Assembly (NCBI GenBank): GCA_018265835.1 | Contig: JABLYK010000034.1 | Location: 1-22,084 of the forward strand | DNA from: Oscillospiraceae bacterium | GTDB taxonomy: Bacteria > Bacillota > Clostridia > Oscillospirales > Oscillospiraceae | DNA: 22,084 nt | Reading direction: 5' to 3' | In this document: piece by piece, positions 5,916-12,634 of the stretch | How the letters are laid out: every line of letters starts with the position of its first letter | Position numbering within the stretch: position 1 is the stretch's first letter | Program-made: the position numbers and the translations under genes | Notes under the pieces: model-generated | Seen by the model: only the letters and a program-made list of their open reading frames with translations | Told to the model about the DNA's origin: nothing | Databases searched by the model: none

Positions 5916-6703
5916 TTGGCTTCCACATCCTTTCTGGCAGACAGCGCAGCGCCAACCGCGCTGATATAGGCGGAATGCTCCGGCACGATGACCGGCTGAT
6001 TCAGCGCGAGACTCAGGCAGTCGACCAGCCCGGCGTTCCTGCTCGGGCCGCCAATGAAAGCGACGCCCTGCTCAATGCCAAGACGCAGAAACATGGAGTG
6101 CAGCCGGTTGCAGATGCTGAGGTGTACGCCTCTGGCGATGTTTTCCCGGCTTTCGCGCTGGTGGATCAGCGAGATGACCTCGGACTCGACAAACACGACG
6201 CACTGCGCCTGCATGGCAATGTCCTTGTCGGCACGCTGGGAGTACTCGCCCATTTCCTCCGGGGTCAGCTGCAGCGCGCGCGCCACGGTCTCGATGAACG
6301 TGCCTGCGCCCGACGCGCAGCGGTCGTTTACCTCGTAGCTTTTGGCCGCACCGTTTTCGTCCAGCAAAATCGCGCGGGACGCTTCGGCGCCCATGTCCAG
6401 CAGCATGCGCGCTTCGGGAACCGCATCATGTGTACCGATTGCTGCTGCAATGATTTCGTTGACGGTGCCCGTCGCAAACGAAATCAGGTTCCGGCTGGCT
6501 CCGGTGGATACGATGGCGCCGACTTCCGTTTCCGGGATCCCGGCCTGCTCCAGAAGAGAGGCATAGACCTTCTCGGCTGCGGCAAGGGCGTCAAAATCCG
6601 TGGAAACGATGGCGGTTTTCAGGATCGCGCCGTCTTTTAGGAGGACAGCCTTTGTGTTCTGACTGCCGCTGTCAATTCCGACGACGTAGGATGATTGATT
6701 CAT
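5912..6703 (-). CDS. BadF/BadG/BcrA/BcrD-family ATPase, BcrA/BzdP-like activator subunit
   Basis: This is the first gene of the operon, a 263-residue ASKHA ATPase. It shows VVGIDSGSQNTKAVLL (7-22), a diverged STGASRNL in place of TGYGR, LLDMGAEASRA (101-111) in place of GGQD, NDRCASGAG (Cys129), CVVFVESEV (Cys168) and FIGGPSRNAG (217-226). The GAE signature is, from memory, typical of the BcrA/BadF/BzdP branch, whereas the downstream ATPase has the GGQD form. Together they should make a heterodimer sharing one [4Fe-4S] cluster through Cys129 and Cys168 plus the partner's pair. The start is ATG at 6701-6703, 7 bases after GGAGGT; a GTG three codons upstream lies almost on the ribosome site. 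The length matches HgdC-type activators, so an activator role alone cannot be excluded. Confidence 0.88.
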   Translation of the reverse strand: MNQSSYVVGIDSGSQNTKAVLLKDGAILKTAIVSTDFDALAAAEKVYASLLEQAGIPETEVGAIVSTGASRNLISFATGTVNEIIAAAIGTHDAVPEARMLLDMGAEASRAILLDENGAAKSYEVNDRCASGAGTFIETVARALQLTPEEMGEYSQRADKDIAMQAQCVVFVESEVISLIHQRESRENIARGVHLSICNRLHSMFLRLGIEQGVAFIGGPSRNAGLVDCLSLALNQPVIVPEHSAYISAVGAALSARKDVEAK

Positions 6704-6875
6704 AGGAAACACCTCCGGTTGTTCCGCATAAATTTCTCGGATTGTTATTATTATGACATTAAGGCCGCCGGAGGTTCATCTGTGAAAACGACGAACTGAA
6801 CGCACTTTTTTGAAAAGACTTTTCGTTATTTGTGCAGAGAAAAATTTGGTTCGCGCAAACCGGGCGCTGAAACCA
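6704..6875 (-). promoter_or_regulatory. Leader and promoter region of the reductase operon
   Basis: This stretch must hold the operon promoter. A TAATAATAAC run (minus strand, about 6741-6755) is a possible -10, but no good -35 stands at the right distance and no sigma-54 elements were found. The 8-base ribosome-site sequence CCGGAGGT (complement of 6711-6718) has an exact complement, ACCTCCGG on the minus strand (6768-6775), about 50 bases upstream. If transcription starts upstream of that copy, the two could pair and hide the ribosome site. Confidence 0.35.
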
Positions 6876-6912
6876 AAAAGCAGCCGGCGCCCAGTTGCCG
6901 GGCCCGGCTGCA
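6876..6912 (-). terminator. Intrinsic terminator downstream of the PucR-family gene
   Basis: A stem GCAGCCGG-GCCC (6881-6893, one bulged base) pairs with GGGCCCGGCTGC (6901-6912) around a 7-base loop. On the minus strand it is followed by TTTTT (complement of 6876-6880). It would end the regulator transcript before the operon promoter. Confidence 0.65.
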
Positions 6913-7117
6913 TCTTGTCCCAAAAGCCTCGCAGAGTTTCGCCGCCGGAGCGGCGAAAGGAAATCCAATGATTTTTTCCAGCGACATGTGCGGTGGAAAA
7001 AATACTGCTCAGCCCGCAAACGTGCGAGCGCAGCGCGTGCGCTGCAGCGGGCTGCATTCTCCCTCTGTCGAAAAACTGGTTTTTCGACAGCTTCAAGCCG
7101 GCGCCCAGTTGCCGGGC
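6883..7117 (+). repeat. Hairpin-dense intergenic region with a duplicated 22-bp sequence
   Basis: The same 22 bases occur at 6883-6904 and 7096-7117 in direct orientation, each able to fold on its right flank into a GC-rich hairpin. Between them lie TTTCGCCGC/GCGGCGAAA (6938-6959), CAGCCCGC/GCGGGCTG (7010-7054) and a perfect 12-bp arm pair CTGTCGAAAAAC/GTTTTTCGACAG (7065-7090). No convincing coding frame is present. The density of structures suggests a dispersed repeat, or remains of several, rather than simple spacer. Confidence 0.55.
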
Positions 7118-7141
7118 GTCGGCTGAGAGAGGATCCTGCGG

Positions 7142-8746
7142 CTATTCAATCATAGCGATGGAAGTGGGGGGCTTTTCCGCATTGGTATCGAAGGCAATGC
7201 TGTTTTCAAACTCCAGAATTTTGAAAGAAATCAACAGGCGCAGCCGGACGTCCGGATCGTCCAGATCCACACCGAGCGCATCGGTGATGCGCTGCACCCG
7301 GTAAATGACGCTGTTTCTGTGCATGTGAATTTTCTTACCGGTCTGGGAAATGTTGCGCTCTGAGCACAGGTAATGATACAGCACCTGAATATCGCTGTAT
7401 CCGCAGCGGTCGGTGGAGGACAGGTCGGTCAGATAGGATACAAAGAGATCCTCCAGCGGCGCCTGCGCTTTGTAGCTGTCGAAAAGTGCGTAGATATAAT
7501 ATTTGGAAAAGAAATACGCGGTCTCGTTTGGCGCATACGTGCGCCCGTAGCTGGCGGCGGACATCGCCTGCCGGTAGGCGGCGCTGAATCCGGAGATGTG
7601 CTTGAAGGGCAGACTGCAGCCCATATAGGCGTTGCTCGTCTGCAGCGTTTCGATCAGGGCAGCCCAGTTCTTCTCCAGATCGGCGTTCTCGATCTCGGAG
7701 TTTCGCTGCCAGTTTCGGAACAGAATGATGATATCCGAACCGTACTGAAACACGCCATAGTTTGGAACGTTGCACCACGCCTTGAACTGCAGCGCGAAGT
7801 GGCTGGCCCGGAGGGCGTTGGCCGGGTCTATGTGGATCAGTCCCATCCGGAACTCGCCCTGCTGCGGGATGTGAAGCCTGAGACAGCGGTCATGGTAGAA
7901 CTCTTCGTTCCCGTTTGTATGATTGATCAGGTCGGTGATGAACTGCTGATGGAACGGCTTCACCTGCTCATAATAATCCGTCAGCTCAAAAAATTCGTCC
8001 AGCGCATCCGCGAGACACTTGAACAGCGCCTGCTCGATGAGCGACGGCGGGCCGGAAAAGAAGTAACACGTGATGAACGCAAAGAAGATGCCGCTTTCAT
8101 GGTAGGAGCGCACGATCAGCGGGGAGCCGCAGACGTTCGGCGGCAGGGAAACCTGGGGGTTGAGGAATTTGTCGCCCTGATTATAATACCCGTGTATGGC
8201 CATCAGATCGAGATGCTCTTTGTCATAGAATCCGTTTTCCAGAATTTTTGCGACAACCGGATTTTTGTCCGTATGGGTGTCGGTCGAGCAGACGACGTTG
8301 TAGGCGGAGTCCACCATCAGCGTGATGTTGCCGGGGAACATCTCCCGCGCAATGTCGAAAAGCGGCTGGTAGCCGCTGCGCTGCAAAACGGCGGTATGCA
8401 GGCGGACTTCGTAGGCGTTCATGGTGCTGAAAAGATTGAACAGCCGGTTGGCGACGTCGCTGGTCGAGACGTCTTCGTCCAGAACAATGGCGTTCACCTG
8501 CTTCTGGTAGCGTTCCAGCTTTTGCGGCCGCGCCCGGAACACGAAGCAGATGTTGCCGGTCAGGCTCCGCTTGAGCTTGAACAGCAGACTCGGCTCACAG
8601 ATATACAGAATGTCCTCCTGAAGTTCGGTCATGCTGAGAGACAGGAGCTGAACACCGGAGAAGACAAAGGACTCCTCCCGGATCAAATTGATTTTAGCGC
8701 CAAAAGGATTCAGAGATTCAGCGACAAGCTCAAGCGACAGTTTCAT
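7142..8746 (-). CDS. PucR/CdaR-family transcriptional regulator
   Basis: This 534-residue cytoplasmic regulator ends in a helix-turn-helix of the PucR C-terminal type (about 455-510): LYHYLCSERNISQTGKKIH, then MHRNSVIYRVQRITDALGVDL and a leucine-rich DPDVRLRLLISFKILE. The central region with YLxxLSSTD-like and DxxxLF segments resembles the GGDEF-like domain of CdaR/PucR proteins, and the N-terminal 300 residues would be the sensory part. Members usually activate catabolic genes in response to a substrate or intermediate. It is 438 bp upstream of the acyl-CoA reductase operon in the same orientation but separated by a terminator, so it is probably a separate unit controlling that operon. The start is ATG at 8744-8746 after GGAGGT at an 8-base spacing. 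The ligand is unknown. Confidence 0.82.
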   Translation of the reverse strand: MKLSLELVAESLNPFGAKINLIREESFVFSGVQLLSLSMTELQEDILYICEPSLLFKLKRSLTGNICFVFRARPQKLERYQKQVNAIVLDEDVSTSDVANRLFNLFSTMNAYEVRLHTAVLQRSGYQPLFDIAREMFPGNITLMVDSAYNVVCSTDTHTDKNPVVAKILENGFYDKEHLDLMAIHGYYNQGDKFLNPQVSLPPNVCGSPLIVRSYHESGIFFAFITCYFFSGPPSLIEQALFKCLADALDEFFELTDYYEQVKPFHQQFITDLINHTNGNEEFYHDRCLRLHIPQQGEFRMGLIHIDPANALRASHFALQFKAWCNVPNYGVFQYGSDIIILFRNWQRNSEIENADLEKNWAALIETLQTSNAYMGCSLPFKHISGFSAAYRQAMSAASYGRTYAPNETAYFFSKYYIYALFDSYKAQAPLEDLFVSYLTDLSSTDRCGYSDIQVLYHYLCSERNISQTGKKIHMHRNSVIYRVQRITDALGVDLDDPDVRLRLLISFKILEFENSIAFDTNAEKPPTSIAMIE

Positions 8747-8754
8747 TTCAAGAT

Positions 8755-8807
8755 ACCTCCTCTATGATGGAAAAACCTCCTGACACGCCAGCCGCGTCGG
8801 GAGGTTT
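8755..8807 (-). promoter_or_regulatory. Leader hairpin with decoy ribosome site before the PucR-family gene
   Basis: On the minus strand AAACCTCC (complement of 8800-8807) can pair with GGAGGTTT (complement of 8773-8780) in a long stem (inner pairs GAC/GTC and CG/CG, loop of five) followed by a short T-run. The true ribosome site GGAGGT (complement of 8755-8760) follows about 12 bases later. The CCTCC arm could pair with either GGAGG copy, so the structure might act as a weak terminator for read-through from addA or as a translational switch. Confidence 0.45.
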
Positions 8808-9053
8808 GGTTCATTGCTTGCCGACGTGGAAACCAATTTTCGGTGCTTCGCCGGAATTCTCTTGTTGACTCTCCGGCAATTTGATAGACAAATACCTGCA
8901 GGGATGTCGTTTATGTTAATATGATAACAACTTTGAAAACAGGAGTTTACGGCATTTATTACGAAATCAACGAAAAAACAGAACGGCTATTTTGTGCAAA
9001 ACAGTCGAAAGAACGGGAAAAACAGACGGGAATCTGCGCCTTTTTCAGATGTC
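8808..9053. other. Intergenic region between the PucR-family gene and addA
   Basis: This holds no convincing gene. It contains a GCCGGA/TCCGGC inverted repeat (8850-8855 and 8872-8877) and an imperfect 16-bp palindrome TGTTA-N6-TAACA (8914-8929) that could be an operator for the regulator gene. A minus-strand promoter is expected here, but no pair of -35 and -10 boxes with standard spacing stands out. Confidence 0.35.
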
Positions 9054-9093
9054 AAAAATGCCGGAACCGCATTTTTGTGGTTCCGGCATTTTT
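9054..9093 (-). terminator. Intrinsic terminator of the addBA operon
   Basis: A perfect 15-bp stem pairs AAAAATGCCGGAACC (9054-9068) with GGTTCCGGCATTTTT (9079-9093). It overlaps the addA stop codon and has T-runs on both strands, so it could work in both directions. Confidence 0.85.
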
Positions 9094-12000
9094 ATGCTTC
9101 GACTTCGGAGATGACACCATTGTGCAGGAAAAACAGCAGCCGCTGCCGAACGGGCTTTCCGGTGATGCGCGTCATGGCGGCGGCATAGGCGCGCAGCTGG
9201 CTCGCATAGTACGCGGTGCGCTCCGGCACAGCGCCGGGCTCGATGCGGTCGGTCTTGTAGTCCACAATCGTGAGCGCGCCGTCCTCCTCCATGCAGCAGT
9301 CCACAACGCCCTGCAGGAGCACCTGCTCGCCCGCTGCGCCGGGGAAGAGCGCCTCAGCCGGGTAGAGCAGCGAAAACCGGAACTCGCGCATCAGGTTTCC
9401 GTCACGCTCGGCGCGGACGAGCCGCGCGCCCAGTTCCGAGTGCATGAGCTGCAAAATGGATGGCACGCGCACGGCCTGCGCCTCCCGCTCGGTGAGAAAG
9501 CCCTTTGCGCAGAGCTGTTCGATCTGCCGTGCGACGGCCGCTTCGTCCGATGCGTCGGCAAAGCGGAGATACTGCAAGATCCGGTGCGTCGCCGTGCCGC
9601 GCTCCGCGCCGGTGAGCGCGCGCTCGCGCGTCTGGAAATCCGGCTTGCGGAACGTGCGCCACGGCGCAGCGACGAGCGGCGCGGCCTCCGCATCCTCCGG
9701 CTGTGCGTCGAGCCGCTTCAGCTCCGTCGCCGTGACCTTGGACGGCAGCGTCTCCGCCGCCGCGTGCGGATAGACGAACGCGAGATTGTCCGAGAGCGTC
9801 TGCACCAGCGCCGGGTCTGCGGCGGCGGTTTCTCCGGCGGCCTCCGCCGTTTCCGGCACGTTGCCGTCCGGCGCGGCAGAGAGCGGCACGGTCTGCACGC
9901 GGAACACGCGCCCGTCTTCGTCCAGCAGGGCGCATTGCAGCACCCACTGCAGGGGCGTGCTCTCGCGGCGCAGCACCTCCGGCGCGATGGGGGAGGACAG
10001 CCCCGCCCGCAGCTGCGCCACGGTTTTTTCGGGGTCGGCGAGCGTGCCGGTGAGGATGAGCCGTTCTTTTGCGCGCGTCATGGCGACGTAGAGCAGGCGC
10101 ATCTCCTCGGAGAGCATCTCGCGCAGCAGGCGCGCGGCGACCGCGCTGCGGGCGAAGGTCGGGTACTCGATGCCGCGCTGCGTGTCCGTCCGCTTCGGGC
10201 CGAGACCGAGCTGCGGGTGCACGAGCACGGTGCTGCGCGTGTCCATCTTGTTGAACGCGCGCGAGAGGTCAGAGAGAAAGACGATGGGGAACTCCAGCCC
10301 CTTGGACTTGTGGATGCTCATGATGCGCACGGCGCGCCGCTCGCCGCCGGAGACGGCAGGCTCGCGCCCCTCTTCCGCCTGATGGCGCAGCCACACGACG
10401 AAACGGTGCAGCCCGCGGTAGCCCGTCTCCTCGAACTGCTGCGCGAGATCGAACAGCAGCATCAGGTTGCGCCGGCGCGCGTCGCCGTCCGCCATCGCGC
10501 AGCAGAGCGCCATGAGGTTCCGGTCGTCGTAAATGTGCCAGAGCAGCGCGCCCAGCTCCAGATCGGGCGCGAGACGGCGATAGTCGGACAGCGTGTCGAG
10601 AAAGGCACGGCAGTCCGCGCGCGTCTCCGCCGCGGCGGTGAGCGCGGTGTAAAAATCGTGCGCCTTGTCGCACGCGCGCACGGCGGCGAGATCGTCCGCC
10701 GTGAAGCCGAACAGCGGCGAGCGCAGCACCGCGATGAGCGGCACGTCCTGATGCGGATTGTCGATCACCGCGAGCAGGGAGAGCAGCACGGACACCTCCA
10801 GCGACTCAAAAAAGCCGCCGCCCTGCTCGGAGAACACGGGAATGCCATGCGCCGTCAGTGCCCGGCGGTACACGGGGCCGACCGCGTTCGCACTGCGCAG
10901 GAGGATGACGACGTCGCCCCAGTCCGCCGGACGGGTCACGCCGTGATCCGTCACCGGCGTGCCGGAATCCACAAGCGCCCGGATGCGCCGCGCGACGTAG
11001 TCCGCCTCCAGCGCGGCCTTTTCGGGCGCGGGGCCGTCCGCATCGTCCGGCAGCGCGAGCAGGCACAGCTCCGGCAGTTCGCCGCTGCCGGGGTAGTCCG
11101 CGCCGCACTTGAGCCGGGCGTTCTCGTCGTAGTCCAGCTCGCCCAATTCGGTTGACATGATGTTTTCGAATACGAGATTCGCAGCGTCAAGCACCTCGCG
11201 GCGGGAGCGGAAATTCTCCTGCAGCAGGATGCGGCGCGGCGCGCCGTCGGCCGCGTCCGAAGCGTCGGCGTATCGGTTATATTTGTCGAGGAAGATGCCG
11301 GGGTCGGCAAGGCGGAAGCGGTAGATGGACTGCTTCACGTCCCCGACGAAAAAGAGGTTTTGCCCGTTTTGCGACACGGCGTGGAAAATCAGCTCCTGCA
11401 CCTCGCTCACGTCCTGATACTCATCGACCAGAATTTCCGTGTAGCGCTTGGAGATCTCACACGCGAGCGGCGTCGGATTGCCGTCGTCATCCGTGAGGAG
11501 CTGCGCCGCGAAGTGCTCCAGGTCGGAAAAGTCCACGAGTGCGCGGCGGCGCTTTTCGGCGGCGTAGCGCGCGCCGAACTCCAGCGTCAGCCGCAGCAGG
11601 CGCTCCATTGCGGGCGCGGTGGCGCGCAGGTCGGAAAGCACGGTTTCGGACGATTCCGCGTACTGCGTCCGCAGCTCCTCCACGGCCTTTTTGCACAGGT
11701 CGCGCCGCGCCTGAATCTGGTCTTTCAGATCCGGATCGGGCGGATTGCGGACGGATTTCAGGCGCAGGAACGCGACGGCTGCCAGCGCCTGCCGGGTTTC
11801 GTCCCAGCCCTGCAGGGCCGCGCGCGCGACGGCGCGCAGTCCGGCGGCGGACTCCGAAACGCTTTCGCCGTAGGCGGTCATGAGCCACTCGGCGCCGGGC
11901 TGCGCCATGCATTGCAGCAGCCGCTCCAGCTCGCCTGCCCAGTAGGCGGCGGTCTGGCGCGCCTGTGTGAGCAGCTCCTGCCCCCAGACGGTCTGGCCCG

Positions 12001-12634
12001 CATCGGTCACGCCCTCCAGGCGCAGCCGGTCGATCTGCGCCTGCGCCCAGCGGTCGGGCCGGGCGTGGCACTGCATTTTATCGTAGAGATTCAAAATGAG
12101 CGCGCTGAGCCGCGCGTCGTCCCGCCCGGCGCCGGCAGTGTCCGCCAGCAGGCGGAAGGCGGCGTCCCCGTCAATGGAGGCATAGGCGTGCTCCAGCAGC
12201 TTGTCGAGCGCTGTGGCCTTGAGCGCGTCGGTGCGCTCGGCGTCGGCCACCTTGAAGTCCGGCGCGAGCCCCACGGCGGCGCAGTTTTCGCGCAGGATGT
12301 CGCCGCAGAAGCTGTGAATGGTGCCGATCTGCGCGCGGGCGCACAGCGCGCTCTGGCGGCGCAGCCACCGGTTTTCCGGGTCGGCCGCGATGCGCGCGGA
12401 GATGCTGTCGAGAATGCGCGCGCGCAGCTCGGACGCGGCGGCGCGGGTATAGGTGATGATGAGGAACCGGTCGAGATCCACCGGCTGCTCTGCGCCGGTG
12501 AGCCAGACCATGAGCCGCTCTGTGAGCACGCGGGTTTTGCCGCTGCCCGCAGCGGCGGAGACGAGCACCGTGCTGCCGCGCGATTCGATGGCGCACTGCT
12601 GCGCCGGGGTAAAGTTCAGCTTTGGCTCAGCCAT
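9092..12634 (-). CDS. addA: ATP-dependent helicase/nuclease subunit A
   Basis: AddA is the helicase-nuclease subunit of AddAB, the Firmicutes counterpart of RecBCD, which resects double-strand breaks up to Chi for RecA loading. The 1180-residue protein has superfamily 1A helicase motifs in order: Walker A AAAGSGKT (27-34), TYTRAAASELRARI (Ia), VDEYQDVSEVQ (II), VGDVKQSIYRFRLADP (III), SIHKSKGLEFPIVFLSDL (V) and LLYVAMTRAKERLIL (VI). A C-terminal RecB-family nuclease with GVVD and VDYKTDRI follows, so both activities appear intact. Its length is close to the usual 1,200 or so. The start is ATG at 12632-12634 after AAGGAGG; it overlaps the addB end by 8 bases, and an upstream in-frame extension lies inside addB and is rejected. 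Confidence 0.96.
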   Translation of the reverse strand: MAEPKLNFTPAQQCAIESRGSTVLVSAAAGSGKTRVLTERLMVWLTGAEQPVDLDRFLIITYTRAAASELRARILDSISARIAADPENRWLRRQSALCARAQIGTIHSFCGDILRENCAAVGLAPDFKVADAERTDALKATALDKLLEHAYASIDGDAAFRLLADTAGAGRDDARLSALILNLYDKMQCHARPDRWAQAQIDRLRLEGVTDAGQTVWGQELLTQARQTAAYWAGELERLLQCMAQPGAEWLMTAYGESVSESAAGLRAVARAALQGWDETRQALAAVAFLRLKSVRNPPDPDLKDQIQARRDLCKKAVEELRTQYAESSETVLSDLRATAPAMERLLRLTLEFGARYAAEKRRRALVDFSDLEHFAAQLLTDDDGNPTPLACEISKRYTEILVDEYQDVSEVQELIFHAVSQNGQNLFFVGDVKQSIYRFRLADPGIFLDKYNRYADASDAADGAPRRILLQENFRSRREVLDAANLVFENIMSTELGELDYDENARLKCGADYPGSGELPELCLLALPDDADGPAPEKAALEADYVARRIRALVDSGTPVTDHGVTRPADWGDVVILLRSANAVGPVYRRALTAHGIPVFSEQGGGFFESLEVSVLLSLLAVIDNPHQDVPLIAVLRSPLFGFTADDLAAVRACDKAHDFYTALTAAAETRADCRAFLDTLSDYRRLAPDLELGALLWHIYDDRNLMALCCAMADGDARRRNLMLLFDLAQQFEETGYRGLHRFVVWLRHQAEEGREPAVSGGERRAVRIMSIHKSKGLEFPIVFLSDLSRAFNKMDTRSTVLVHPQLGLGPKRTDTQRGIEYPTFARSAVAARLLREMLSEEMRLLYVAMTRAKERLILTGTLADPEKTVAQLRAGLSSPIAPEVLRRESTPLQWVLQCALLDEDGRVFRVQTVPLSAAPDGNVPETAEAAGETAAADPALVQTLSDNLAFVYPHAAAETLPSKVTATELKRLDAQPEDAEAAPLVAAPWRTFRKPDFQTRERALTGAERGTATHRILQYLRFADASDEAAVARQIEQLCAKGFLTEREAQAVRVPSILQLMHSELGARLVRAERDGNLMREFRFSLLYPAEALFPGAAGEQVLLQGVVDCCMEEDGALTIVDYKTDRIEPGAVPERTAYYASQLRAYAAAMTRITGKPVRQRLLFFLHNGVISEVEA

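Noticed and set aside
6704..6875. Sigma-54 promoter for the reductase operon
   Set aside because: No TGGC-N8-TTGC-like element stands at the right place, and the regulator is PucR-type rather than an enhancer-binding AAA protein.
8921..11155. 744-codon plus-strand open frame over addA
   Set aside because: It is antisense to conserved helicase motifs and the product is rich in Arg, Ala and His with no domain. The first 170 bases lie outside addA but have no ribosome site.
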